In this document: piece by piece, positions 33,284 through 41,191 of the stretch
Position numbering within the stretch: position 1 is the first letter of the stretch
How the letters are laid out: each line of letters begins with the position of its first letter
Assembly: GCA_963732655.1 (NCBI GenBank)
Contig: CAVTAI010000005.1
Coordinates: 496,001-560,000, forward strand
Direction: 5' to 3'
From: CAVTWS01 sp963732655
GTDB lineage: Bacteria > Actinomycetota > Acidimicrobiia > Acidimicrobiales > SHLQ01
Length of the DNA stretch: 64,000 nucleotides
Made by a program: the position numbers and the translations under genes
The notes under the pieces: generated by a model
The model's database searches: none
Told to the model about the DNA's origin: nothing
Seen by the model: the letters and a program-made list of their open reading frames with translations, nothing else

Positions 33284-34084
33284 ATGAAATTGGACGTTCA
33301 GAGTGCCTTCCTACAGGAACAGCCGGGCGTGGAGTTCGATTTCCCGCCCACGTTCGATTCGGTCGAGGACGAGCGTGATCACCGGCGCCAGCGGCTCGCC
33401 GGCGCCCTGCGGGTGTTCGGTCGCCTCGGGTTCGGCGAGGGGGTGGCCGGGCACATCTCGGTCCGGGACCCCGAGCACCTGGATCACTTCTGGGTGAACC
33501 CGTTCGGCCTGTCGTTCCGGCACGTCAAGGTGTCGGACCTGCTCCTCGTCTCGCACACGGGCGAGGTCGTGGTGGGTCGCAAGCCGGTGAACCGCGCCGG
33601 CTTCGTCATCCACTCGGCGATCCATGCCGCCCGGCCCGACGTCGTGGCGGCCTGCCACGCCCACTCGGTCTACGGCAAGGCGTTCTCGTCGCTCGGTCGA
33701 TTGCTCGATCCCATCACCCAGGATGCGTGCGCCCTCTTCGAGAACCATGTCGTCGTGAGCGACGAAGGCGGCGCGGTGGTCGTCGACGAGTCGGCGGGGC
33801 AGGCGTTGGCGGCCGGCCTCGGTTCGGCGAAGGCGGCCATCCACCAGAACCACGGGTTGTTCACGACCGGCGAGACGGTGGAGGAAGCGGCCTGGTGGTT
33901 CGTGTCGATGGAGCGGAGCTGCCAGGCGCAGCTGCTCGCCGAGGCCGCCGGCACCCCGAAGTTGATCGCCCCGGAGATGGCCCGCCACACCCGCGAGCAG
34001 ACGGGGTTCCCCCTGGCCGGGTGGTTCAGCTTCCAGCCGCTGTGGCAGGAGATCGTCCGCACCGACCCCGACCTCTTCGAATGA
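33284..34084 (+). CDS. Class II aldolase/adducin family protein
   Basis: 266 residues. Zinc and catalytic features of class II aldolases are visible: GHISVRDPEHLDHFWVNPFG, VSHTGEVV, the metal His pair in ACHAHSVYGKAFSS, and IHQNHGLFTTGETVEEAAWWF with the third His. AGGAGG lies seven bases before ATG 33284. It may cleave a sugar phosphate or act as a decarboxylase; relatives in actinobacteria are mostly uncharacterised. It is divergent from the candidate selenoprotein gene, 66 bases away. Confidence 0.9.
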   Translation: MKLDVQSAFLQEQPGVEFDFPPTFDSVEDERDHRRQRLAGALRVFGRLGFGEGVAGHISVRDPEHLDHFWVNPFGLSFRHVKVSDLLLVSHTGEVVVGRKPVNRAGFVIHSAIHAARPDVVAACHAHSVYGKAFSSLGRLLDPITQDACALFENHVVVSDEGGAVVVDESAGQALAAGLGSAKAAIHQNHGLFTTGETVEEAAWWFVSMERSCQAQLLAEAAGTPKLIAPEMARHTREQTGFPLAGWFSFQPLWQEIVRTDPDLFE

Positions 34085-34158
34085 TGCCGGCTCCGAGGCC
34101 CAGGGCGCTCCCGATTGTCGCTGACGCGGAACCCAGCCGACTGGCCAACCTGGTACGC

Positions 34159-34249
34159 CGGCGCGGAGTCGTGACCGGTGACCGCGAGGATTTCGTGCAC
34201 TTCGACTGGTCCGCCGAGTGGACGACGTGACCAACGATCGGTTTCGGAT
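34159..34249 (+). repeat. 91-bp direct repeat, copy A
   Basis: Starts cggcgcggagtcg and includes gtgcacttcgactggtccgc. The same sequence recurs at 34800-34890 with about ten differences. Copy A runs up to the first codons of the VOC gene. Confidence 0.8.
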
Positions 34250-34757
34250 GGGTCGACTCGATCATGTGCACATCCGCGTTCCGGACCGGGCTGAGGCGGC
34301 TCGCTGGTACGCCCGCAACCTCGGTTTCGATCCCGTGGGCGAGTACGACTTCTGGGCCACCGGGATCGAAGGCGGCCCGTTGCAGATCTCCGCCGACGGT
34401 GGCCACACGATGCTCGCTCTTTTCGAGGCCGGCGAGGGCCACCCGATGGTCGCCCAACAGACCGGCGTCGCCTTCAGCGTCGACGCCGACACATTTGCCT
34501 CGTTCACCCGCTCGCTCCCGGGCGAGATCGATCACCCGGCCGGTCGGCCGCTCGTACCCGGCGACATGATCGATTTCGACATGTGTTGGGCCTTTGACCT
34601 GGCCGACCCACGGGGAAATCGCTACGAGCTCAACTGCTACGAGTACGAACGAGTCAACGACGAACTCGTGCTACCCGACGGAATCTCGCCCGCGCGGTAC
34701 TGGTCCCGCGAGCTCTACGCGGCGCACTCGGAGGCTGACGGCAACCACGAGCGGTAA
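34248..34757 (+). CDS. VOC (glyoxalase/bleomycin-resistance) superfamily protein
   Basis: 169 residues. MGRLDHVHIRVPDRAEAARWYARNLGF is the first beta-alpha-beta module with metal His in DHVHI. The second half has DFDMCWAFDLADPRGNRYELNCYEY with the closing metal Glu. VOC proteins bind a divalent metal and act as isomerases, dioxygenases or resistance proteins; which one cannot be told. An upstream GTG at 34218 is also in frame. The promoter side is copy A of a 91-bp repeat. Confidence 0.85.
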   Translation: MGRLDHVHIRVPDRAEAARWYARNLGFDPVGEYDFWATGIEGGPLQISADGGHTMLALFEAGEGHPMVAQQTGVAFSVDADTFASFTRSLPGEIDHPAGRPLVPGDMIDFDMCWAFDLADPRGNRYELNCYEYERVNDELVLPDGISPARYWSRELYAAHSEADGNHER

Positions 34758-34795
34758 GTCGGTCAGACGACGATCAGCTCGAGGGTGGGGTCCAG
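34744..34795 (+). repeat. 52-bp direct repeat, copy C
   Basis: accacgagcggtaagtcggt onward, ending cgagggtggggtccag. It is almost the same as 35604-35655, which holds the 3' end of the PIN toxin gene. It spans the stop of the VOC gene, so the VOC C-terminus lies in duplicated DNA. Confidence 0.8.
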
Positions 34796-34799
34796 CCTC

Positions 34800-34890
34800 C
34801 GGCGCGGAGTCGCGGTTGGTGACCGCGAGGATCTCGTGCACTTCGACTGGTCCGCCGAGTGGACGGCGTGATCAGCGATCGGTTCCGGGT
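34800..34890 (+). repeat. 91-bp direct repeat, copy B
   Basis: Second copy of the sequence at 34159-34249, about 89 percent identical by eye. It directly follows copy C and precedes the AbiEi-like remnant. Confidence 0.8.
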
Positions 34891-35245
34891 TGCGTCTACC
34901 GTGACGGTGCGGGTCCGAGCCGGCGTGTCAGAACATCGCTTTGTGGCTGGGTGGGCCGCGGAGGGATGGCCGGCCGACGTGGAACGCCTCCTCAGGCTCG
35001 CGCCGCCGCTCGTCTCCGACGCTCACCTCGCCGGGTTGCTCGACGCCCGCCCGGTAGATCGTGGTCACCGCATCGAAGTCCGTGCCCTCCCGAACCTCGT
35101 CACGGCAACAGCCGGACCGGTGATTGACGGTGTCCGTTGCGCCCCGCCGGCGCGGGTCTACGCCGATCTGCTCGCCAAGGGTCGCCGCTCCGCGGAAGCT
35201 GCCCAACATCTCCGAGAGGTGCTCGATGTCGGAACCAGCGCGTAG
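34868..35245 (+). pseudogene. AbiEi-type antitoxin remnant (type IV toxin-antitoxin)
   Basis: About 125 codons. The ends look like an AbiEi antitoxin: an opening GVSEHRFVAGWAAEGWPADV, and a closing VIDGVRCAPPARVYADLLAK then AAQHLREVLDVG. The middle is much shorter than in relatives, so an internal deletion is likely. It overlaps the AbiEii remnant, keeping the usual antitoxin-toxin order. Its 5' end lies in the 91-bp repeat. The family assignment is from remembered patterns and is moderate. Confidence 0.5.
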
Positions 35246-35546
35246 CCGTCACGCTCGCCAGCTCGCCGAGACCGCGCTCGTACGGATCGTCGACGCCTAC
35301 GGAGCGGTCCCCGAGTTCGTGCTCCTCGGCGGCCTCGTCCCGGACCTGTTGTGCAGCCAGTCCTCGACGCTGCACATCGGCACCACCGACAACTTCGCCT
35401 CCCCCGGCACCCAAGGACCTCGGGCCTACGCCGACACCGTGGTCGACCTCCACCTCGACGACGACGGGGACCTACTCACCAACGACGCCGTCGCCGCCAT
35501 CGAGACGTTCATGAGCGCGCTGGCTGACGGGCGAACCGCCGAGTAG
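35226..35546 (+). pseudogene. AbiEii-like nucleotidyltransferase toxin remnant
   Basis: 106 codons. It begins like an AbiEii nucleotidyltransferase: LAETALVRIVDAYGAVPEFVLLGGLVPDLL, then HIGTTD. After that Asp the sequence jumps to a C-terminal-like segment (SPGTQGPRAYADTVVDLHLD and AVAAIETFMSALADG). The catalytic second Asp and about 150-200 residues are missing, so it should be inactive. Together with the overlapping antitoxin remnant it marks a dead type IV toxin-antitoxin system. Confidence 0.55.
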
Positions 35547-35603
35547 GACGGGCACGCCTCACCACCATGCCCCACCGCGGACTCCGCTGGTCAATCGCCA
35601 GCC

Positions 35604-35655
35604 AACACGAGCGGTGAGGCAGTCAGACGACGATCAGCTCGAGGGTGGGGTCCAG
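35604..35655 (+). repeat. 52-bp direct repeat, copy D
   Basis: aacacgagcggtgaggcagt onward, ending cgagggtggggtccag. It is the partner of 34744-34795 and contains the last codons of the minus-strand PIN gene, so this copy is probably the original. Confidence 0.8.
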
Positions 35656-36000
35656 CAGCGAGAGGTCGCCGGGATCGGACGTGACGACCCGTTGGTTCGA
35701 TCGGCGGGCGCACACCACGACATGGGCATCGACGACATCGGAGGTACCGCTCGCCGCCAGGAGCCGGCCGACGTGCACGGCGTCGACCCGGTCGAGCGGG
35801 ACCAGATCGACGGTGGGCTGGCGGATCAGTCGGGCCAGGCGCGCCTGTCGTTCGGGGCGGCGGATCGCTTGGGCCAGCGCCGACGCCGGGATCGTCACTC
35901 GGCTGTTTGTCACGACCGCCCGGGCCAGTAGCACGATGACCTGGCGGTCGTTGCGGTCGAGCGCGATCAGCCCTCCCGTGTCCATGGTCACGCCGGCCAT
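35623..36000 (-). CDS. PIN-domain toxin (VapC-like)
   Basis: 125 residues: MAGVTMDTGGLIALDRND with the first Asp, VIVLLARAVVTN, then GTSDVVDAHVVVCARRSNQRVVTSDPGDL with the C-terminal acidic motif. The ATG at 36000 overlaps the antitoxin stop by one base (TGATG). The 3' end is duplicated at 34744-34795. Confidence 0.85.
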   Translation of the reverse strand: MAGVTMDTGGLIALDRNDRQVIVLLARAVVTNSRVTIPASALAQAIRRPERQARLARLIRQPTVDLVPLDRVDAVHVGRLLAASGTSDVVDAHVVVCARRSNQRVVTSDPGDLSLLDPTLELIVV

Positions 36001-36260
36001 CACGCAACCGACCGTCGTCGACGAGTCGTCACGCCCAGCGCGTCGTCGGCCCAGGCCTGCTCCTCCGCTGACATCGGACCGCCGCTCTCGTCGAGGGCCT
36101 GGGCGAGCATGGCGCCCCACCCGGCGACATCATCGAGCGCGACGCCGACGGCGTGCTGAACGAAACCGGACACGCTCGCCGCCCGTCCTTCGTCCACCAA
36201 GCTGCGAATCTGCTCGACCTGCGCCTGGTCGATCGTGATCGTGACCTTCCTCGATGCCAT
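36000..36260 (-). CDS. Antitoxin of the PIN toxin, ribbon-helix-helix type
   Basis: 86 residues: MASRKVTITIDQAQVEQIRSLVDEGRAASVSGFVQHAVGVA is a typical ribbon-helix-helix opening; the acidic GPMSAEEQAWADDALG tail is the toxin-binding part. ATG 36260 is preferred over an upstream in-frame ATG at 36302 because the strand-forming KVTITID should be near the N-terminus. CACC-N8-GGTG just upstream may be the operator. Confidence 0.82.
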   Translation of the reverse strand: MASRKVTITIDQAQVEQIRSLVDEGRAASVSGFVQHAVGVALDDVAGWGAMLAQALDESGGPMSAEEQAWADDALGVTTRRRRSVA

Positions 36261-36334
36261 ACCAATCACCATATCAACGGTGGTCAGCGCGACGGCCGGC
36301 ACCGGGACGGTGATGCGCTGACTAGCCTCGCCCC

Positions 36335-37135
36335 ATGACCGAACCGACTTCCGGCTCCGGGCGGGTGACCGTCGACTACGAGGGTGGCCTGGCCGTGCTC
36401 ACCCTCGACCGGCCCGACCGGCTGAACGCCATGAACGATCACATGGAGGACCAGCTGTGGGCCGCGCTGGAGGAGGTCGTGGCGTGCCCGGACCTTCGCT
36501 GCATCGTGTGGCGAGCCGAGGGCCGCGCCTTCTCCTCGGGACGCGATACGACCGAGCTGGGCAACCGGGGGCCGGGCGAGAGCGACTACCACTACATCGT
36601 CAAGGGTCACACGAAGACCCACGCCCTGTTGGCGCCGCCACCGGTGCCCGTCGTCGTGGCCATCCAGGGCTGGTGCATCGGCGGGATGTGGGAGCGGGCC
36701 ATGCTGTGCGACATCCGCATCGCCGCGGACGACGCCAAGTTCCGCCTCCCGGAGCTGGCCCACGGCCTCATCCCCGATTCCGGCGGGACGGCTCGCCTCT
36801 TCCAGATGTGCGGGCACGGCCTGATCAGCGACCTGGTGCTGACCACCCGGGTCCTCGACGCCGAGGAGGCGCTGCGCCACGGCATCGTGTCGCGGGTCGT
36901 GCCCCGAGATCAGCTCGACGAGACGGCGCTGTCGATGGGTCGCACGATCGCCGCCATGGCGCCCCTGGCGGTGCGGCACTGGCGCCAGATCATGCTCGAC
37001 ATGTCGATGCCTCAGGTCACCCGGTCGATCCACGACGAGCTGCTGGCGCAGATGCTGGTGTACAAGTCCGACGACTTCGCCGAGTTCAAGCGGGCGCGGG
37101 CCGAGGAGCGGCCGCCGGTGTACCGCGTAACCTGA
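36335..37135 (+). CDS. Enoyl-CoA hydratase/isomerase (crotonase family)
   Basis: 266 residues. Seen: LDRPDRLNAMN, oxyanion hole FSSGRDTTELG and IQGWCIGGMWERAMLCDIRIAA, and the catalytic-Glu region LPELAHGLIPDSGGTARL. The first Glu is present; the position of the second is taken by Asp in GLISDLVLTTRVLDAEEA. It most likely hydrates enoyl-CoA in fatty-acid or steroid catabolism. It lies four bases upstream of an amidohydrolase gene and is divergent from the toxin-antitoxin pair. Confidence 0.9.
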   Translation: MTEPTSGSGRVTVDYEGGLAVLTLDRPDRLNAMNDHMEDQLWAALEEVVACPDLRCIVWRAEGRAFSSGRDTTELGNRGPGESDYHYIVKGHTKTHALLAPPPVPVVVAIQGWCIGGMWERAMLCDIRIAADDAKFRLPELAHGLIPDSGGTARLFQMCGHGLISDLVLTTRVLDAEEALRHGIVSRVVPRDQLDETALSMGRTIAAMAPLAVRHWRQIMLDMSMPQVTRSIHDELLAQMLVYKSDDFAEFKRARAEERPPVYRVT

Positions 37136-37139
37136 ACCC

Positions 37140-38363
37140 ATGAGCGACGTCACCCCCGCCGAACACGAGCTCCCGCTGATCATCTCCGTCGACGATCACA
37201 TCATGGAGCCCAAGGATCTGTGGCAGCGCGAGCTGCCTGCCGACTTGCGCGATCGGGGCCCGAGGGTCGTGCGCGAGACGGTTCGGTTGGAGTTCCTGGG
37301 TGGCCACTACGGCTTCGTCCGCGACGCCCCCGACGGCGCCTGGTGCGACCTGTGGCTGTTCGACGACCTCGTGGTTCCCACCGGCCTCCTCCACGCCACG
37401 GCGGGCATCCCGCGAGAACAGCAACGCAACGTGCCGGCGGTCTACGAGGACCTCCGCCTCGGCACCTACGACCAGACGGCCCGGCTCGCCGACATGGACC
37501 TGAACCACGTCGAGGCGGCCATCAACTACCCCAACGTGTTCCCCCGCTTCGCCGGCCAGGGGTTCGCCGAGCGGGCCGACAAGGATCTGTCTCTCACCTG
37601 CCTGCGGATCTACAACGACTGGATGATCGACGAGTGGTGCGGCGGCGCCGGTCGGGGCCGCCTCATCCCGCTCACCCTGGTCCCGCTGTGGGACTGCGAG
37701 CTGGCGGCCGCCGAGGTGCGGCGCTGCGCCGCCAAAGGCAGCCACGCCATCGCCTTCTCGGAGAACCCGTTCCGGCTCGGCTTCCCGTCGCTGTACAGCG
37801 GTCAGTGGGATGTGCTGTGGGAGGCCTGTCAGGACACCGAGACCAACGTGTCGATGCACATCGGCTCGTCGTCGTCGATGCCCACGACGTCAGATGATGC
37901 GCCGCTCGCCACGTCGATGCCGATGTACGCCCAGAACGCCCAAGGGTCGCTGTGCGACTGGGTGTTCTCGGGCACGTTGTCCCGATTCCCGGACCTCAAG
38001 ATCTCCTACGCCGAGAGCCAGGTGGGCTGGATGCCGTTCCAGCTCGAGCGGATGGACGCGGTGTGGCGTGAGGGTCGAGGAGGCGTCGAGGGCCCGGTGC
38101 TGCCGAGCGACCAGGTGCGCGGCCGGGTGTTCGGCTGCGTGTTCGACGATCTCATCGGCCTGAAGATCCGCCACGAGGTCGGTGTCGATCAGATCCTGTT
38201 CGAGACCGACTATCCGCACTCCGACGGCACCTTCCCGCACTCCCGCAAGGTCGCCCACGAGTTGTTCGTAGCCGCCGGTATGGACGCTGAGGATTGCTAC
38301 AAGGTGCTGCGGGGCAATGCCATCGCCGCGTACGGCCTCCATCGTTTCGGCATCACGGCCTGA
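37140..38363 (+). CDS. Amidohydrolase-family metal-dependent hydrolase
   Basis: 407 residues of the amidohydrolase_2 group: SVDDHIMEPKDLWQRELP (metal site DDH), NVSMHIGSSSSMP for the barrel His, and ILFETDYPHSDGTFPHS for the closing Asp. This DDHxxEP form is common in actinobacterial clusters for steroid and lipid degradation, where the exact reaction is often unknown. It is second gene of an operon with the crotonase; a NifU-like gene follows after 12 bases. Confidence 0.9.
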   Translation: MSDVTPAEHELPLIISVDDHIMEPKDLWQRELPADLRDRGPRVVRETVRLEFLGGHYGFVRDAPDGAWCDLWLFDDLVVPTGLLHATAGIPREQQRNVPAVYEDLRLGTYDQTARLADMDLNHVEAAINYPNVFPRFAGQGFAERADKDLSLTCLRIYNDWMIDEWCGGAGRGRLIPLTLVPLWDCELAAAEVRRCAAKGSHAIAFSENPFRLGFPSLYSGQWDVLWEACQDTETNVSMHIGSSSSMPTTSDDAPLATSMPMYAQNAQGSLCDWVFSGTLSRFPDLKISYAESQVGWMPFQLERMDAVWREGRGGVEGPVLPSDQVRGRVFGCVFDDLIGLKIRHEVGVDQILFETDYPHSDGTFPHSRKVAHELFVAAGMDAEDCYKVLRGNAIAAYGLHRFGITA

Positions 38364-38375
38364 CATCATCTCCTC

Positions 38376-38645
38376 ATGAGCGAGACCACTCCCCTCGGTG
38401 GCGCCGGCCGGGCCATCGACAACGCGGTCGACGAGATCCGCGATGTCGTGGCGGCTGATGGCGGCAAGCTCGAGATGGTCGGCCTGGCCGGCAAGGAGCT
38501 CACCCTCCGGCTCGTGCTCGAAGATGCCCACTGCATCGAGTGCGTGATGCCCCGGGGTTTCCTCGAGCTGATCGCCGTCGATGCCATGAACCGCCACGGC
38601 GCCCCCGTCACCGTGGTCCGGATCCACGACCCCCGCGAGGGTTGA
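38376..38645 (+). CDS. NifU C-terminal-domain-like Fe-S scaffold protein
   Basis: 89 residues. The NifU/Nfu pattern GGKLEMVGLAGKELTLRLVLEDAHCIECVMPRGFLEL carries the CxxC (CIEC) that holds an iron-sulfur cluster. It is shorter and more divergent than housekeeping Nfu. The position behind two catabolic genes suggests a dedicated role, but that is inference. Confidence 0.72.
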   Translation: MSETTPLGGAGRAIDNAVDEIRDVVAADGGKLEMVGLAGKELTLRLVLEDAHCIECVMPRGFLELIAVDAMNRHGAPVTVVRIHDPREG

Positions 38646-38718
38646 GACCGGGCCGAGCTAGCTGCACCCCCCCTGCCCTGGCCCCGCACACCACCTCCCC
38701 GCCCCTTGCCGCCCGCCG

Positions 38719-38769
38719 AAATTTGGCGAGATTTCGCCTCCCGCAGGGGACATCTCGCCAAATATAGGG
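38719..38769. repeat. 51-bp palindromic element, copy 3 (intergenic)
   Basis: aaatttggcgagatttcgcc ... catctcgccaaatataggg. The arms ATTTGGCGAGAT and ATCTCGCCAAAT are a perfect 12-bp inverted repeat. It aligns without gaps to the two copies in the CoA-transferase gene, and it lies between convergent genes. Confidence 0.8.
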
Positions 38770-38827
38770 CCGGGGGCGGCCGCTCTCGGCGCCGCGCCAC
38801 TACAAGCGCGCCGCTTGGCCGGCGCCG

Positions 38828-39634
38828 CTACATCGGGTTCCAGTTCGCTTCGCGCTTCTCGCGGAAGGCTGCTCCGGCTTCGGTCATGTTGCCGGTGAAG
38901 GTGCCGAGCACCTGGGTCCGGTTCTCCAGCTCCATGGCCTGGCGCAGGCTCGACGCGTCGAGGTTGGCCCAGAAGCCCCGCTTGGTCATGATCACGCCGT
39001 ACTCGCTGTTGGCGGTGATGTCGGCGGCCAGCTCCAACGCCGACGGCAGCAGCTGATCTGAGTCGACGACGCGGTTGAGCAACCCCATCGTCGCCGCCTC
39101 GGCCGCGGAGACCTTGCGGCCGGTGAGCATCATCTCGGCGGCGTGGGTGGGGCCGACGAGGCGGGGTAGGAAGTAGCTGGTGCCGACATCGCACGACGAC
39201 AGGCCGACCCGGATGAAGTGGGAGGCGAAGTAGGCGTCGGTGCTGGCGATGCGCAGATCGCAGGCGAGCGCCAGGGCCAACCCACCGCCCACGGCGGCCC
39301 CGTGCACGGCGGCGATCACCGGTTGGGGCAGCTCGTGGAGGGCCAGGATCATCTCGGCCAGGTTCTCCTGGATGACGTGGATGAACCCGACCTTGCCGCG
39401 TCCTTGGGCTTCGGGCGGGTGGTCGTCGTCGCCGCCCATGTTCGCGCCGGCGCAGAACCCACGGCCGGCGCCGGTGAGCACGACGACGCGGATGTTGCGG
39501 TCGGCGCGGATGTCGGCCAGCGTGCGCCGTGTCTCGGCGACCATGGGGGAGGAGAGAGCGTTGTAGCGGTTCGGGTCGTCGAGGGTGACGACGGCGACGG
39601 CCTCGGCCGGGGTGGAGACGGTGACGAGGCTCAT
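38828..39634 (-). CDS. Enoyl-CoA hydratase/isomerase (crotonase family)
   Basis: 268 residues. VTLDDPNRYNALSSPM, oxyanion hole GFCAGANMGGDDD and VHGAAVGGGLALALACDLRIAS, then FASHFIRVGLSSCDVGTSYFLPRLVG. The usual first Glu position reads SHFIRVGL, so it lacks the Glu of classical hydratases and may be an isomerase or another CoA-processing activity. The start overlaps the SDR gene stop (TGATG). Confidence 0.88.
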   Translation of the reverse strand: MSLVTVSTPAEAVAVVTLDDPNRYNALSSPMVAETRRTLADIRADRNIRVVVLTGAGRGFCAGANMGGDDDHPPEAQGRGKVGFIHVIQENLAEMILALHELPQPVIAAVHGAAVGGGLALALACDLRIASTDAYFASHFIRVGLSSCDVGTSYFLPRLVGPTHAAEMMLTGRKVSAAEAATMGLLNRVVDSDQLLPSALELAADITANSEYGVIMTKRGFWANLDASSLRQAMELENRTQVLGTFTGNMTEAGAAFREKREANWNPM

Positions 39635-40407
39635 CAGCGGGCCGGCACCAGTCCGCCGTCGACCGTCAGGGACTGCCCGGTCAGGAAGCTCGACGCATCC
39701 GAGGCCAGGAACAGGGCGGGGCCGATCATCTCGTCGACGTGGGCGGGCCGTTTCATGGCGGCGGCGTTGGCCATGCTCGCCGCCGCTTCGGGGCCGTTGT
39801 TGCGCACCATATCGGTGTCGACGGTGCCGGGCGCCAAGGCGTTGCAGCGGATGCCCTTGGCGGCGAGCCCCCACGCCCACGTTCGGGTGTAGGAGAGCAG
39901 GCCGGCTTTGGCGGCGGCGTACATGGCAGTATTCACGCCGGGGAGGAAGGCGCCGGCGGAGATGACGTTGATGATCGCCGCGTGCGGGCTGGCCTCGAGA
40001 TGGGGGAGGGCGGCTTCGACGAGGAAGACGGGACCGCGCAGGTCGACGTCGAGCACCTTGCCGAAGACTTCGGGGGTGTGCTGCCCCACGGGCTGCGCCA
40101 GGGCGGTGGCCGCGTTGTTGACGACGATGTCGAGGCCCCCGAAGGTCGACACGGCGAGGTCGACGAGGCGGGGCCCGGCCTCGATGTCACCCAGGTTGGC
40201 GGCCAGTCCGGTAACCGAACCGCCGCGGGCTCGGATGGCGGCGACGGTCTCCTCGACCGCGTCGGCCTTGCGGCTCGCGACGACGACATTGGCGCCGGCG
40301 TCGGCGAATCCTTCGGCGATGGCGCGGCCGATGCCCCGGGTGCCGCCGGTGACGATGGCCGTCCGCCCGTCGAGTCGGAACAGCGTGTCGATGCGTGAGG
40401 GATCCAT
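39634..40407 (-). CDS. Short-chain dehydrogenase/reductase
   Basis: 257-residue classical SDR. Cofactor motif TGGTRGIGRAIAEGF, NNAA motif VVNNAATALAQP, Ser in INVISAGAF, YAAAK active site (Tyr and Lys near residues 156-160) and C-terminal LFLASDASSFLTGQSLTVDGG. ASRKADAVEE after strand 2 suggests NADP(H). It probably acts on a hydroxyacyl or alcohol substrate in the same pathway as the coupled crotonase. Confidence 0.93.
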   Translation of the reverse strand: MDPSRIDTLFRLDGRTAIVTGGTRGIGRAIAEGFADAGANVVVASRKADAVEETVAAIRARGGSVTGLAANLGDIEAGPRLVDLAVSTFGGLDIVVNNAATALAQPVGQHTPEVFGKVLDVDLRGPVFLVEAALPHLEASPHAAIINVISAGAFLPGVNTAMYAAAKAGLLSYTRTWAWGLAAKGIRCNALAPGTVDTDMVRNNGPEAAASMANAAAMKRPAHVDEMIGPALFLASDASSFLTGQSLTVDGGLVPAR

Positions 40408-40464
40408 GGCCGGCCAACGTAGCCCGGTCACCCCACCCGTACCGACAGGGCGGCGATCACCCGC

Positions 40465-40893
40465 TCACATCGGAGGTTCGTGGTCGAACGGGTTCACGAC
40501 GACGAGCCCTTTGAGGTCCTGTCCGCCCTGAAGGTCCTCGGTGAGCAATCGCTCGCACCCGCTCGCCTGCGCCGCGGAGACGATGAGCGAGTCCCAGTAC
40601 GAGAGACCGTACCGATCCTGGACCTGCCAGGCCCGCTCCCGGATGGGCGCGTCGAGCGCCACGGGGTTCCATGCTTGCAGCGCCACGACGTCGGCACGAG
40701 CGTCCGCTCGGTTCAGGCCGGGAGAGAGCTTCTGGGTCACCGTGACATAGAACTCGTTGAGCACCTGCTCACTGATTCGACCGGTGCGGGAACGCCAGAG
40801 CGAGCTGATCCACGCCTCGGCCCGGGCCTGCTTCTGCCCGTCACGGAGATCGCGGGCGTAGACGATCACGTTCGTGTCGACGAAGGTGATCAC
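40465..40893 (-). CDS. PIN-domain toxin (VapC-like)
   Basis: 142 residues: MITFVDTNVIVYARDLRDG with the first Asp, SEQVLNEFYVTVTQ with Glu, and YGLSYWDSLIVSAAQASGCERLLTEDLQGG carrying the last acidic cluster. The ATG overlaps the antitoxin stop (ATGA). Confidence 0.9.
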   Translation of the reverse strand: MITFVDTNVIVYARDLRDGQKQARAEAWISSLWRSRTGRISEQVLNEFYVTVTQKLSPGLNRADARADVVALQAWNPVALDAPIRERAWQVQDRYGLSYWDSLIVSAAQASGCERLLTEDLQGGQDLKGLVVVNPFDHEPPM

Positions 40894-41114
40894 CGTTCGT
40901 ACAGGGCATCGCGGGTCGTATACGGACCGTCGGAGATGTGTCGTGCTCGACGGGATGAGTACGAAGCGTGTGCTCGCTCGTACTGGTCATCGTCCTCCCG
41001 GAGGGAGCGCAGGATCTCGCCGACGAGGCGCGAGACGCTGGTATCACGACGCGCCGCCTCGATGCGGGCCCACAGCGCCGTGGCGTCATCGAGCACGATG
41101 GTCACATTTCTCAC
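40890..41114 (-). CDS. Ribbon-helix-helix antitoxin
   Basis: 74 residues: MRNVTIVLDDATALWARIEAARRDTSVSRLVGEIL is a ribbon-helix-helix fold; the rest is charged (REDDDQYERAHASYSSRRA). Partner of the overlapping PIN gene. ACGATATCACGG just upstream may contain its operator. Confidence 0.85.
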   Translation of the reverse strand: MRNVTIVLDDATALWARIEAARRDTSVSRLVGEILRSLREDDDQYERAHASYSSRRARHISDGPYTTRDALYER

Positions 41115-41191
41115 GAACCCACGATATCACGGACTTCGTGAGCTTTCCGCCGCTCGCCACTCGTCGGTCGGGTGCAGGTCAGCTGGAGCTA

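Noticed and set aside
34081..34230. Small plus-strand gene ending HFDWSAEWTT
   Set aside because: It lies in the 91-bp repeat, and its second copy diverges in the upstream part, so coding is not supported.
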